DNA of 64,000 nt from Paenochrobactrum glaciei (GCF_039522165.1 NZ_BAAADE010000001.1:744001-808000); one strand, 5' to 3'; shown: positions 42,746-53,400, counted from the stretch's first letter. Made by a program: numbers and translations. Notes: generated from the sequence alone by a model not told the origin.

Positions 42746-43420
42746 TTAACGTGGCCTGATACCGTTAAGAACAATGCCGACAACAGCCTCGGCAGTTTCT
42801 GCCCGGAATGATGGTGTGTCAGCTTTTTCGCCCATAATAGAGCGAACCTGCACATCGAAATCGGAATAATGCTGTGTCGTTGCCCAGATGGTGAAAATCA
42901 GATGATAAGGATCAACAGGAGCTATGCGCTTTTCAGCAATCCACCGCTTGATCACTTGCGCCTTGCCATCCACCAGTTCACGCAGATGGGTTTTCAAAAA
43001 TGTGCCGATAGCCGGCGCGCCATGCATGATTTCATTAGCAAAAAGGCGCGAGGCTTCCGGTCTGCTTTCCGACATTTCCAGCTTGCGCACAATGTATTTC
43101 TTCAACTCTTCCAGCGGGTCGCCTTCGGGATCAATCTCCTCGAAAGGGCGCAGCCATTCCACCAGCGTATCTTCAAGCACATTGACGTAAATATGCTGTT
43201 TACGCGGAAAATAATACAAAAGATTGGGCTTCGACATGCCCGCTTTTTCAGCGATCTGATCCAGTGTCGAACCTCTGAAACCAAAGGCGGAAAACACTTC
43301 CAGTGCGGCATCCAAAATGATGCGCCGGTTGATACCCTGAATGCGCGTTTCGCTTTCGGGAGCATCGCTTTTTTTACGCCTTGCGCCTTTGCGGGCAGCA
43401 GTGGGGGCGGCTGTGGCCAT
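42746..43420 (-). CDS. TetR-family regulator, RutR-like
   Basis: This 224-residue regulator has an N-terminal TetR helix-turn-helix (about 30-80, with TLDQIAEKAGMSKPNLLYYFPRK) and a ligand domain similar to RutR (YcdC C-terminal type, DPYHLIFTIWATTQHYSDF). RutR of E. coli binds uracil and controls pyrimidine use. Here it is placed between preTA and the hydrolase genes, facing the opposite way. The ATG at 43420 is chosen for AAGG six bases upstream; the frame continues to 43591 without a better site. Control of this locus is inferred. Confidence 0.85.
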   Translation of the reverse strand: MATAAPTAARKGARRKKSDAPESETRIQGINRRIILDAALEVFSAFGFRGSTLDQIAEKAGMSKPNLLYYFPRKQHIYVNVLEDTLVEWLRPFEEIDPEGDPLEELKKYIVRKLEMSESRPEASRLFANEIMHGAPAIGTFLKTHLRELVDGKAQVIKRWIAEKRIAPVDPYHLIFTIWATTQHYSDFDVQVRSIMGEKADTPSFRAETAEAVVGIVLNGIRPR

Positions 43421-43781
43421 TTGACACCTTCCGCTGGACGGAGAAACTTTCGAAAGCGCTTGACCGCCATCGATGCCTCTTCTAGCCTGTATTTTTACCA
43501 AGTAGTCAAGTTTTTTACGCAAGTTAAAAATATTGCCGCCGAACGAGCGACTGGTAACGGGAACAATAGAGCGGTGTTTAAACCGCGGCAAGGGGGAGCC
43601 AGCATGTCATATGCGACAAGCCTGCCCGTCTTTATCACACGCACCACCTGCATGAACAGGCGCGTGAACAGAGAAGCTGTATCTGCACGTCATGTTCTTC
43701 GGAACTTTCAGGCGCATTCCGGCTCGCAATATATTTTTGATCAGGTTTTTTAATAGCATGTAACAGAAAGGCAGCTCTCTC
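43421..43781. other. Divergent intergenic region rutR-like / hydrolase genes
   Basis: These 361 bases separate the regulator and the M20 hydrolase. They hold TTACCAAGTAGTCAA at 43495-43509, which on the minus strand contains a TTGACT -35-like box and a loose RutR half-site pair. They also hold the small frame at 43604-43753. Confidence 0.4.
43604..43753 (+). CDS. Possible 49-residue small ORF before the M20 hydrolase
   Basis: An ATG at 43604 has GGGGGAG five to six bases upstream, a near-perfect ribosome site, and encodes 49 residues ending RNFQAHSGSQYIFDQVF. It stops 28 bases before the M20 hydrolase start. The sequence is basic and has no recognised family. It may be a leader peptide or a chance frame. 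Confidence 0.3.
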   Translation: MSYATSLPVFITRTTCMNRRVNREAVSARHVLRNFQAHSGSQYIFDQVF

Positions 43782-45029
43782 ATGGCGCTTAACAGCAATC
43801 TCAAGATCAACACCGATCGCTTGTGGGATAGTTTGATGGAGATGGCCAAAATTGGCCCCGGACTGCGTGGCGGCAATAATCGCCAGACCCTGACCGACGA
43901 AGATGCGGAGGGGCGCAAACTTTTCCAGTCTTGGTGCGAAGCAGCCGGTATGACCATGACGGTTGATACAATGGGCAATATGTTTTTCTATCGCCCCGGC
44001 ACAGATCCCGATGCCGATCCGGTCTATATGGGCAGCCACCTCGACACCCAGCCGACAGGCGGCAATTTTGATGGTGTTTTGGGTGTGCTTGGCGGACTGG
44101 AAATTGTCCGTACCCTCAACGACCTGAAAATTAAAACCAAACATCCGATTGTTGTGACCAACTGGACCAATGAAGAAGGCACCCGCTTTGCCCCTGCAAT
44201 GCTTGCATCGGGTGTTTTTGCCGACGAACTGGATCAGGACTGGGCTTATGAGCGCGTTGATGCCAAGGGCAAAAAGTTTGGCGATGAATTGAAACGCATT
44301 GGCTGGCTGGGTGATGAGCCGGTCGGCAATCGCAAAATCCATGCCATGTTTGAATTGCACATCGAACAAGGGCCTATTCTGGAAGCTGAGCATAAAGATA
44401 TCGGCGTTGTCACCCATGGTCAGGGCTTGTGGTGGCTGGAGGTTACAGTAACCGGCAAGGAAGCCCATACCGGCTCCACACCGATGCCAATGCGCAAAAA
44501 TGCCAGCCTTGGCTTGGGTAAATTGCTGCAACTCGTCAATGATATTGCCATGGAACATCAGCCAGCCGCGGTTGGTGGTGTCGGCCATATTGATGTGACA
44601 CCCAATTCACGCAATGTGCTGCCGGGTCAGATCGTCTTTACGGTCGATTTCCGCTCGCCTGATCGTAAAGTGCTCGACGGTATGAAGGCAAAATTTGAGG
44701 CAGAAGCGCCGAAAATTGCCGCTGATCTTGGCATTCAGGTAAAGATCGAAGCAATCGGTCATTTTGATCCCGTAACTTTTGACGAAAATTGTGTGGCTTC
44801 CGTGCGTAATGCCGCCGAGCGGCTCGGCTATAGTCACATGAACATTATTTCGGGCGCAGGACATGATGCCTGCTGGGTCAATCGCGTGGCACCGACAGCC
44901 ATGATCATGTGCCCGTGTGTCGACGGCTTAAGCCATAATGAAGATGAATCCATTTCCAAAGAATGGGCGGGTGCCGGAGCCGATGTGCTTTTGCATGCTG
45001 TTCTGGAAACGGCTCAGATTTGTGAATGA
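43782..45029 (+). CDS. Beta-ureidopropionase / N-carbamoyl amino acid hydrolase (M20 family)
   Basis: This 415-residue Zn or Mn hydrolase of the AmaB/HyuC/allantoate amidohydrolase branch shows GSHLDTQPTGGNFDGVLG (metal His and Asp), NEEGTRF (Glu), HIEQGPILE and, near the end, SGAGHDACW. It would hydrolyse N-carbamoyl-beta-alanine or N-carbamoyl-beta-aminoisobutyrate to the beta-amino acid, CO2 and ammonia. Its position directly before dihydropyrimidinase supports the pyrimidine role over allantoate or hydantoin. Confidence 0.9.
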   Translation: MALNSNLKINTDRLWDSLMEMAKIGPGLRGGNNRQTLTDEDAEGRKLFQSWCEAAGMTMTVDTMGNMFFYRPGTDPDADPVYMGSHLDTQPTGGNFDGVLGVLGGLEIVRTLNDLKIKTKHPIVVTNWTNEEGTRFAPAMLASGVFADELDQDWAYERVDAKGKKFGDELKRIGWLGDEPVGNRKIHAMFELHIEQGPILEAEHKDIGVVTHGQGLWWLEVTVTGKEAHTGSTPMPMRKNASLGLGKLLQLVNDIAMEHQPAAVGGVGHIDVTPNSRNVLPGQIVFTVDFRSPDRKVLDGMKAKFEAEAPKIAADLGIQVKIEAIGHFDPVTFDENCVASVRNAAERLGYSHMNIISGAGHDACWVNRVAPTAMIMCPCVDGLSHNEDESISKEWAGAGADVLLHAVLETAQICE

Positions 45030-45120
45030 TTGCACCATAACATGATGCAGGCGAAAGCTCCGCATCAGCACACGTTATTTCTGCAACTGTTCGCAACAAA
45101 ACCAAAAAGGGGAACGAACA

Positions 45121-46578
45121 ATGGCAACCAAGGTGATTAAAGGCGGTACTATTATTACTGCTGACCGCACATATGATGCGGATGTTCTCATCGATGGCGA
45201 AAAAATCGTAAAAATCGGCTCTGATCTTTCCGGTGACCAAACCATTGATGCCAAGGGCTGTTATATTATGCCGGGCGGCATCGATCCGCACACTCATATG
45301 CAGATGCCGTTTATGGGCACCTACTCATCTGATGATTTTGATAGCGGCACTGCGGCAGCACTTGCCGGTGGCACCACGATGATTATTGACTTCGTGCTGC
45401 CCGGGCCTGAAGGCAATTTGCTGGAAGCATTGCAAGAGTGGTTCCAGAAATCCGGCAAGGCACGCACCGACTATTCTTTCCATATGGCGATTACCGGCTG
45501 GAGCGAACGCGCTTTCAACGAAATGCCAGAAGTGGTCAAGCGCGGCATCAACTCGTTTAAACATTTCATGGCCTATAAAGGCGCCCTGATGGTCAATGAC
45601 GATGAAATGTTTGCCTCATTCCAACGCTGTTCCGAGCTTGGTGCCATTGCCATGGTGCATGCGGAGAACGGTGACATCATCGCGCAATTGCAACAAAAAC
45701 TGCTGAGTGAAGGCAATAACGGCCCTGAAGCCCATGCCTATTCCCGCCCGCCGGAAATTGAAGGAGAAGCGACATTCCGCGCCATTATTCTGGCAGATCA
45801 GACAGGTGTGCCGCTTTATGTGGTGCATACATCCTGCGAGCAAGCCCATGAAGCTATCCGCCGCGCCCGCCAAAAAGGTATGCGCGTTTATGGTGAGCCG
45901 CTGATCCAGCATCTGACATTGGATGACAGCGTCTATTCCAACGAAGATTGGGACTATGCGGCACGCCGAGTGATGTCGCCGCCATTCCGCGACAAAGTCA
46001 ACCAAGACAGTCTCTGGGCAGGTCTTTCTGCCGGTAGCCTGCAATGCGTGGCAACTGACCACTGCGCCTTTACCAGTGAACAGAAACGTACCGGCATTAA
46101 TGATTTCACCAAAATTCCAAACGGCACAGGCGGTGTGGAAGAACGTCTGCCGGTCCTTTGGACAAAAGGTGTTGTCACCGGCCGTCTGACACCAAATGAA
46201 TTTGTCGCCGTTACATCCACCAATATTGCGAAAATTCTCAATATGTACCCGCAGAAAGGTGCGGTGCTGGAAGGATCAGACGCTGATCTCATCATATGGG
46301 ATCCCAAAGCCAAGAAGACCATTTCTGTCAAAACACAGCATTCCTCCATTGATTACAACGTATTTGAAGGCATGGAATTAACCGGTCTCCCGCGCACAGT
46401 ACTGTCTCGCGGGCGGGTTGCTTTTGATCAGGGCAAAGTGCTGGCGGAACCTGGTGATGGCCGTTTCGTCGAACGTGAGCCAAATGCCAGCGTCAACAAA
46501 GCGCTTTCCACATGGAAAGAAGTCGTTGCCCCGCGCAAGGTTGAGCGGAAACCAGAACATATGCCGTATGGGGTCTGA
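45121..46578 (+). CDS. hydA: Dihydropyrimidinase
   Basis: Dihydropyrimidinase opens the ring of dihydrouracil or dihydrothymine. The 485-residue amidohydrolase has metal-binding His in DPHTHMQMPF, the Lys for carbamylation in FMAYKGALMV, and ATDHCAFT with the catalytic Asp. It forms the middle step between PreTA and the M20 hydrolase. AGGGGAA lies upstream of the ATG. The ABC importer genes follow by three bases. Confidence 0.95.
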   Translation: MATKVIKGGTIITADRTYDADVLIDGEKIVKIGSDLSGDQTIDAKGCYIMPGGIDPHTHMQMPFMGTYSSDDFDSGTAAALAGGTTMIIDFVLPGPEGNLLEALQEWFQKSGKARTDYSFHMAITGWSERAFNEMPEVVKRGINSFKHFMAYKGALMVNDDEMFASFQRCSELGAIAMVHAENGDIIAQLQQKLLSEGNNGPEAHAYSRPPEIEGEATFRAIILADQTGVPLYVVHTSCEQAHEAIRRARQKGMRVYGEPLIQHLTLDDSVYSNEDWDYAARRVMSPPFRDKVNQDSLWAGLSAGSLQCVATDHCAFTSEQKRTGINDFTKIPNGTGGVEERLPVLWTKGVVTGRLTPNEFVAVTSTNIAKILNMYPQKGAVLEGSDADLIIWDPKAKKTISVKTQHSSIDYNVFEGMELTGLPRTVLSRGRVAFDQGKVLAEPGDGRFVEREPNASVNKALSTWKEVVAPRKVERKPEHMPYGV

Positions 46579-46581
46579 GCC

Positions 46582-47484
46582 ATGAACAGACCGCAATCTG
46601 ATGCACAGCTTCGGGAAGCGATCATGATGACAGAATATCAATCAGCTCCCACAGGAGCTCAAAAAAGCAGCCATATTCATGGCGCATCCCAAGCTGGGGA
46701 ATGCGTCATTGATATTAAAAAGCTCTCGCTTGTTTTTGAAACCAATGACGGGCCGGTTCAGGCCCTCTCCGACATTAACCTCCATGTTAACCGTGGTGAG
46801 TTTGTTTCTTTCATCGGCCCTTCGGGCTGCGGGAAAACCACGCTCATGCGGGTGGTGGCTGATCTGGAAAAGCCAAGCTCCGGCACCATCACCGTCAATG
46901 GTATGACACCGGAGCAGGCACGATTAAAGCGCAGCTACGGCTATGTATTTCAGGCCGCAGCCCTTTTTCCATGGCGAACGATCGAAGATAATATCGCCCT
47001 GCCGCTGGAGGTGATGAAATTCAGCTCCACGGACAAGAAAGAAAGGATCAGAAAAAATCTTGATCTGGTCAATCTTTCAGGCTTTGGCAAAAAATATCCG
47101 TGGCAATTATCAGGAGGCATGCAACAGCGTGCCTCTATTGCCAGAGCCCTGTCTTTTGATCCGGATATGTTGCTGATGGACGAGCCTTTTGGCGCGTTGG
47201 ACGAAATTGTGCGTGATCATCTCAACGAACAATTGCTGAAGCTTTGGGCGGCAACTAAGAAAACCGTCATTTTTGTCACGCACTCCATTCCGGAAGCTGT
47301 GTTTCTGTCGACAAAAATCGTTGTTATGAGCCCGCGACCGGGGCGCATTCATGAAATTATTGATTGCGATCTGGGGCCGGATCGTCCGCTGGAAATTCGT
47401 GAATCTGAGGCTTTCTTAAAAATTGCCCATCAGGTTCGGGAAGGTCTGCGGCTGGGACACTCTTATGATGAGGTGCACTCTTGA
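46582..47484 (+). CDS. ABC transporter ATPase (NMT1/THI5-type importer)
   Basis: This ATPase of up to 300 residues has Walker A GPSGCGKTT, signature LSGGMQQRAS and Walker B MLLMDEPFGALDE, like the SsuB/TauB/ThiZ group. Two starts are possible. The ATG at 46582 follows dihydropyrimidinase closely, while ATG-ATG at 46624/46627 has GGGAAG five bases upstream and is the stronger site. It energises the two permeases that follow. Its placement suggests import of pyrimidines or their degradation intermediates. Confidence 0.92.
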   Translation: MNRPQSDAQLREAIMMTEYQSAPTGAQKSSHIHGASQAGECVIDIKKLSLVFETNDGPVQALSDINLHVNRGEFVSFIGPSGCGKTTLMRVVADLEKPSSGTITVNGMTPEQARLKRSYGYVFQAAALFPWRTIEDNIALPLEVMKFSSTDKKERIRKNLDLVNLSGFGKKYPWQLSGGMQQRASIARALSFDPDMLLMDEPFGALDEIVRDHLNEQLLKLWAATKKTVIFVTHSIPEAVFLSTKIVVMSPRPGRIHEIIDCDLGPDRPLEIRESEAFLKIAHQVREGLRLGHSYDEVHS

Positions 47485-48410
47485 GCAGTAAACCACATCT
47501 GAGCTCCCGGATCTTCGGATCAAATTATTTCAGGGATCGTTTCTTTCCTGTCCTCGTCGTGTTGGCCGCCATTATCCTTATCTGGTATATAATGGCGGCC
47601 TTTTTGAATGCGCCTTTTGAACGGGATCAGGCCGAGCGAGCCGGTGCTGAGATCAGCACCTCCATGGTGATTAAAAACACCATGAATCAAGCACGTCCTG
47701 TATTACCCACTCCGCACCAAGTGGCGGCAGAAGTTTGGAAAACAGTTTTCGAAGTAAAGCCGAGCTCTAAGCGCAGCCTTATCTATCATGGCTGGGTGAC
47801 GCTTTCTTCAACACTTTTAGGGTTCGTCTTCGGCTCATTACTCGGCATTTTGCTGGCAGTTGGCATTGTTCATTCGCGCACGCTGGATAAAAGCCTGATG
47901 CCATGGATTATCACTTCGCAGACCATTCCTATTCTGGCCATCGCGCCAATGATTATTGTCGTCCTTAATGCTATCGGCATATCCGGCCTACTGCCAAAAG
48001 CTATCATTTCCACCTATCTGTCCTTTTTCCCTGTCGCGGTCGGCATGGTGAAAGGGTTAAGATCGCCGGATGTAATGCATACGGATTTGATGCGCACCTA
48101 TAATGCCTCCAACACACAAGTGTTTTGGAAGCTTCGCTGGCCGACAGCCCTGCCCTATCTTTTCACTTCCATGCAAATTGCCGTGGCTATCAGCCTTGTT
48201 GGTGCCATTGTCGGTGAATTGCCAACCGGTGCGGTGGCAGGTCTTGGGGCGCGTTTGCTGGCAGGCTCTTATTACGGGCAAACCGTGCAAATCTGGGCAG
48301 CATTGGTGGTGGCAGCTATCATGGCGGCAGCTCTTGTCGCGCTTGTCGGCATTGCCGCCCATTACGTCAACAAACGTATGGGGCTTAAGCCGGAAAGGGC
48401 AGCGGCATGA
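47481..48410 (+). CDS. ABC transporter permease 1
   Basis: This 309-residue inner-membrane permease has six or so hydrophobic segments and the EAA-like cytoplasmic loop around RTYNASNTQVFWKLRWPTALPYLF. It starts at a TTG overlapping the ATPase stop (TTGA), which implies translational coupling. A periplasmic insertion of about 60 residues follows helix 1. It pairs with the next permease. Confidence 0.88.
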   Translation: MSSKPHLSSRIFGSNYFRDRFFPVLVVLAAIILIWYIMAAFLNAPFERDQAERAGAEISTSMVIKNTMNQARPVLPTPHQVAAEVWKTVFEVKPSSKRSLIYHGWVTLSSTLLGFVFGSLLGILLAVGIVHSRTLDKSLMPWIITSQTIPILAIAPMIIVVLNAIGISGLLPKAIISTYLSFFPVAVGMVKGLRSPDVMHTDLMRTYNASNTQVFWKLRWPTALPYLFTSMQIAVAISLVGAIVGELPTGAVAGLGARLLAGSYYGQTVQIWAALVVAAIMAAALVALVGIAAHYVNKRMGLKPERAAA

Positions 48411-49267
48411 TCAAACCTCTACTCTTTTTATTATTCCTGATTGTTGTCTCATGGTTTTCGGTCAAATGGCTGGCAAGCCTGCGCTCGTCGTCACGGCAAG
48501 GACAGCGCTTGCTCGACATTGCCGTGCCAACGCTTTTCGGCATCTGGATGCTGGTTTTTTGGGAAGCAACGGTCAGAGGATTTGAAATCCCTGCCGTTTT
48601 ATTGCCAGCGCCTTCGATGATCTGGGAGCGCATCAGCAATTCAGTGCCGATCCTGTGGGCAGACTTCCGCCAGACCTATCTTAAGGCGGTGATTGCCGGT
48701 TATGTGATGGGCTGTGGTGCTGGTTTTATCACCGCTATTCTGGTGGATCGCATACCATTTTTGCGCCAAGGCTTATTGCCGATCGGCAATCTGGTGGCGG
48801 CATTGCCTATTGTCGGCGTTGCCCCCATAATGGTGATGTGGTTTGGCTTTGACTGGCAATCGAAAGCAGCGGTTGTGATCATCATGACCTTCTTTCCGAT
48901 GCTGGTTAACACTGTGGCAGGGCTTGCTGCCGCAGGCTCGATGGAACGGGATATGATGCGAACATATGGTTCATCATATTGGCAATCCTTGTTTAAACTG
49001 CGCTTACCCGCAGCCATGCCTTTTATTTTCAATGCTTTGAAAATCAATTCCACCCTCGCCCTGATCGGCGCGATTGTGGCCGAATTTTTCGGCACACCAG
49101 TCGTCGGCATGGGTTTCCGTATATCAGCAGAAATCGGGAGAATGAATGTTGATATGGTTTGGGCGGAAATATTCGTCGCAGCGCTTGCCGGTTCGATTTC
49201 CTACGGGCTGCTGGCATTGCTCGAGCGACGCGTGACCTTCTGGCATTCTTCGTACAGGAGAGGCTGA
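48407..49267 (+). CDS. ABC transporter permease 2
   Basis: This 286-residue permease shows the EAA loop MRTYGSSYWQSLFKLRLPAAMPFIF and several membrane helices. It starts at an ATG overlapping the stop of permease 1 by four bases (ATGA). The two permeases differ in sequence, so the importer core is a heterodimer. Confidence 0.88.
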   Translation: MIKPLLFLLFLIVVSWFSVKWLASLRSSSRQGQRLLDIAVPTLFGIWMLVFWEATVRGFEIPAVLLPAPSMIWERISNSVPILWADFRQTYLKAVIAGYVMGCGAGFITAILVDRIPFLRQGLLPIGNLVAALPIVGVAPIMVMWFGFDWQSKAAVVIIMTFFPMLVNTVAGLAAAGSMERDMMRTYGSSYWQSLFKLRLPAAMPFIFNALKINSTLALIGAIVAEFFGTPVVGMGFRISAEIGRMNVDMVWAEIFVAALAGSISYGLLALLERRVTFWHSSYRRG

Positions 49268-49331
49268 AGCATGACAAAAAACGGCATCCGCCAAACATAA
49301 GGCGGAGCCGCAACCAGAGGAGAACTAAAAA

Positions 49332-50339
49332 ATGAAAAAAATATTCGCAAAAACGCTGGGCGCTGTGGGAGCAACCGGCTTTGTCTTGTCTTTGATGGCG
49401 GGTTCGGCACTGGCTGCCGACAAGCTGACCTTGCAGCTTAAATGGGTAACGCAAGGACAGTTCGCCGGCTACTATGTCGCTAAAGATAAAGGCTTCTATG
49501 AAGAAGAAGATCTCGACGTGGAAATCAAACCGGGCGGCCCCGATGTGGCACCGCCGCAGGTGATTGCCGGTGGTGGCGCGGATGTGGTGGTGGATTGGCT
49601 GCCATCTGCCTTGGCAACGCGTGAAAAAGGTGTGCCACTTGTCAATATTGCCCAACCTTACAAAAAGTCGGGCATGATGCTGACCTGCCGTAAAGACACC
49701 AATATTACCAAGCCGGAAGATTTCCGCGGTCGTACTTTGGGCGTCTGGTTTGGCGGCAATGAATATCCGTTTCTGTCATGGATGAGCCATCTGAAAATTC
49801 CGACCGAAGGCGGTAAAGATGGCGTCATCGTGCTCAAACAGGGCTTCAACGTCGACCCGCTCATTCAAAAGCAGGCCGATTGCATTTCCACCATGACCTA
49901 TAATGAATATTGGCAGGTGATTGATGCCGGTATTCCGGCGGATCAGCTGGTTGTCTTCCCTTATGAAGACCAAGGCGTTGCCACGCTGGAAGACGGCCTT
50001 TATGTGCTGGAAAAAAGCCTTGAAGATCCGGCAATGGTCAACAAGCTTGCCCGTTTTGTCCGCGCTTCCATGAAGGGCTGGAAATATGCCGCTGAAAACC
50101 CGAAAGAAGCCGGTGAAATCATTGTAGAAAATGACTCATCCGGTGCGCAGACTGTCGAAGTGCAAGAGCGCATGATTGCGGAAATCGGCAAGCTTCTGGA
50201 TGATACCGGAACCCTTGATACCGCAGCCGCAGAACGTACTGTCGATACATTGCTGGGTGGCACGTCGGATCCGGTGATTACCAAACGTCCGGAAGGTGCA
50301 TGGACATCAAAAGTAACCGACGCGATGAAAGAGCTTTAA
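49332..50339 (+). CDS. NMT1/THI5-like periplasmic substrate-binding protein
   Basis: This 335-residue protein begins with a clear signal peptide (cleavage near ...GSALA-ADK, about residue 28). The mature part has LKWVTQGQFAGYYVAKDKGFYEEEDLDV and the NMT1/THI5 fold, related to ThiY and HMP-binding proteins. In this locus the ligand is more likely uracil, thymine or a dihydropyrimidine than a thiamine precursor. That is inference from the neighbours. It is followed by a strong terminator that closes the operon. Confidence 0.92.
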   Translation: MKKIFAKTLGAVGATGFVLSLMAGSALAADKLTLQLKWVTQGQFAGYYVAKDKGFYEEEDLDVEIKPGGPDVAPPQVIAGGGADVVVDWLPSALATREKGVPLVNIAQPYKKSGMMLTCRKDTNITKPEDFRGRTLGVWFGGNEYPFLSWMSHLKIPTEGGKDGVIVLKQGFNVDPLIQKQADCISTMTYNEYWQVIDAGIPADQLVVFPYEDQGVATLEDGLYVLEKSLEDPAMVNKLARFVRASMKGWKYAAENPKEAGEIIVENDSSGAQTVEVQERMIAEIGKLLDDTGTLDTAAAERTVDTLLGGTSDPVITKRPEGAWTSKVTDAMKEL

Positions 50340-50361
50340 GCGATCATCCTATTTAAAAACG

Positions 50362-50395
50362 AAACCGCGGCGGATGAAACCATCCGCCGCGGTTT
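50362..50395. terminator. Bidirectional terminator, end of pyrimidine locus
   Basis: AAACCGCGGCGGATG (50362-50376) pairs perfectly with CATCCGCCGCGGTTT (50381-50395) around AAAC, with T-runs on both strands. It separates the ABC operon from the converging RND genes. Confidence 0.93.
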
Positions 50396-50418
50396 TTATT
50401 TGTTTATCGGTTAAAAGC

Positions 50419-53400
50419 CTATTCGCCTTTTTGTTCAGCCACTGCCGCATGGCGCAGCTCATCATCAAGCCGCGCAGCCTCCTGCGCTTTTGGCTTAACA
50501 AAACGACCAAGCAACAGATAGGCAACCGGTGTCACAAAAAGCGTTGCAAAAGTTGCAAGACCAAGACCACCCACAATCACCCAGCCAAGCGAAATACGCG
50601 CTTCCGCACCGGCACCCGATGCCATCACGAGCGGCACACCACCCAAAACACCGCAAATCATTGTCATACAGACAGGACGCAAACGAATATTGGAGGCTTC
50701 TTCGATTGCCTCGCGCAATTGATAGCCACGATCCCGCAACTGGTCGGCAAATTCGACGATCAGAATACCGTTTTTCGCCATGATACCAACCAGCAAGACC
50801 AAGCCGATCTGACTATACACATTGAGATTGGTGCCCGTCAGCAGCATCGCCACCACCGCACAACCTAAGCCCAACGGCACGGTAGCCATCACAATCACCG
50901 CACTGATGAAGCTTTCAAACTGTGCCGCCAACACCAACAAAATGATGACAATTGCAAAGCCGAAAACCAGCATCAAGCCCTGGGATGTTTCATCCAGCGT
51001 ACTTGCTTCAGCAAGCGGAATGATGTGTGAACCGGCAGGCAGCAGAGGATCAGCAACAGTCAGAGCTGTCTGATATGCATTACCGAGGGCAAAATCATCC
51101 CGCAAGCCAGTGGTGATCGAAACCGAGCGCATCCGCTCTTCACGGTTCAACTGCGGCGGAACGGCTTTTTCTTCAATATCAACAATGGATGCCATCGGCA
51201 CATAGCGACCATCCGATGTTTTGAGGAAGATATTTTCCAGATCAGTCGGATCATCTACCGGATGGGTCGTCGAAACAAGCTTCACGTCAAAGCTGCGATC
51301 CCCCACATAAACCGAGCCGATTTTACGCCCGTCAAGCATTGCCTGTACGGCATTGGCAAGACCGGTAATATCAATCCCTAAATCCGAGGCGCGTTCACGA
51401 TTAATGGTAATCGACAATTGCGGCTGTGTCGGTTCAACCGACAAACGCGGCTGATCAAAGCGCGGATCTTTTTCCAGTTCACGCACAATAGCCTGCGCCG
51501 ATTGCTGCAATTTTTCATAATCATTGCCGAGAATTGCAAATTGCAAACCGCTGCCCGCACCACGAATACCAAGGCTGTTTGGCTGCATTGAGAAAATACG
51601 CGCACCGGTAATGCCACGCATACGGGCATTGGCATCAGCCATGATTTCCTGCTGGCTGCGGCTGCGTTTATCCCACGGCGCTAATGTCAGCACCACGAAA
51701 CCACTATTGGATGAACCAAAACTGCCGGAGATTGCATAAGTGGTGAGAATTTCACCGCTCTCACGCAACGGGCGCAATGCAACTTCCACCTTGTCCATCT
51801 GCTCGCGCAAGAAATCAACACTGATGCCTTGCGGGCCAGTAACACGCAGCATGGCAGCAGAGCGATCTTCGCTCGGCGTTAATTCCTGACGGATTTGCGT
51901 ATAGCCGATATAGCTGAAGCTTGCGAAAATAACCGACAGCAACACAATGGCAAAAGGCACATTGAGACAGAAACGCAAAGAAACACGATAAAGATTGCTT
52001 AATGCACCACCGATTTTACGAACAATACCGGGGGCTTTCTCATGTTCTTCTCCACCATTGCCCTGCTTTAAAAAGCGCGACGCCAGCATCGGGCAAAGGG
52101 TCAGCGCAACAACACCTGAAAGCAGCACGGCAATTGCCAGCACAAAACCAAATTCGCGGAACAGACCGCCAGCCTGCCCCGGCAAAAATGAAATCGGCAC
52201 GAAAACCGCAACCAGTGTCAGGGTTGTAGCAATGACCGCAAAAAACACTTCCTGTGTACCAAGCACAGCAGCAGCGCGTGGCCCAAGCCCTAGATTGCGG
52301 CGGCGCACGATATTTTCCAGCACTACAATCGCATCATCCACCACCAGCCCCGTGGCCAGCACCAGCGCCAGAAGCGTAATAATATTGATGGAGAAACCTG
52401 CCAGATAAACGGCTGCCACCGTACCAATCAAAGCCACCGGCAGCGACACCGCAGGAATAATGGTGGCGCGCATATCCCACAAGAAAACGAAAATCACCAG
52501 CACCACAATGATACCGGAAATAATCAACGCCAAAATCACTTCATGAATAGCGCCGTTAATAAAGGTAGCGTCATCACTGGTTACGCTGATTTCAATGCCT
52601 TCCGGCAGCGTATCTTTCAGGTTTTCAACTGCGGCACGCACACCTTCGGAAATATCCAGCGTGTTGGATTGCGCTTGGCGCACAATACCAAGGCCAATGG
52701 CAGTTTTGCCGTTAGAGCGCACTTCAGAGGTAATAATATCCGGCCCAAGGGTTACCGTTGCCACATCGCGCAATTTAGTGCGGTCATTGAGGCTGATATT
52801 TTCAAAACCTTCCGGTGTGGTTACGTTAGCGGTTGCCCGCACCACAATAGACTGATCGCTGCTGCGCAAAGAACCGGCGGGCGCATCAAGCGCCATTGAT
52901 GCCAGCGCCTTGGTGATATCGGCAATGGTCAGGCCATAACTGGCCAGCCGCCCCTGATGAATATCAATGCGGAAAATCTTGTCACGGTCACCGTTGATCT
53001 GCACATCGGCAACACCCGGCACAGCCGAAAGCACATCGGTGATCTGATCATCGACCAGCACCGTCATGTCATCAATTGACATTGTCTCTGACGTTACCGC
53101 CAGACGCATCACCGCATCAGCATTGGCATCCGCTTTAATAATACGCGAGGCGTCCGCTTCTTCAGGCAGCGAGTTGACAATACGCGAAATCGCATCGCGC
53201 ATATCGGCGGCAGCCACGTTGAGATCAACGCCATCATTAAACTCAACCGTGACACGGCTGCGTCCAAATGACGAGTTTGAAGAGATCGCCTTCACACCGG
53301 AAACGCGCGCAACTGCATTTTCAATCACCTGCGTCAGCTGACGGTCAATTGTTTCAGCCGAAGCGCCACGAAACTCGGTACTGATCGTCACGACAGGGCG

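Noticed and set aside
42869..43753. Plus-strand frame of 294 codons opposite the TetR gene
   Set aside because: Its first part is a shadow of the regulator. Only the last 49 codons, with their own ribosome site, are kept as a doubtful small ORF.
43635..44588. Minus-strand frame of 317 codons
   Set aside because: It is antisense to the M20 hydrolase and has no protein-family signature.
49332..50339. Thiamine-precursor transport as the role of the ABC importer
   Set aside because: The fold allows it, but no thi gene or TPP riboswitch was seen and the genes continue directly from dihydropyrimidinase.
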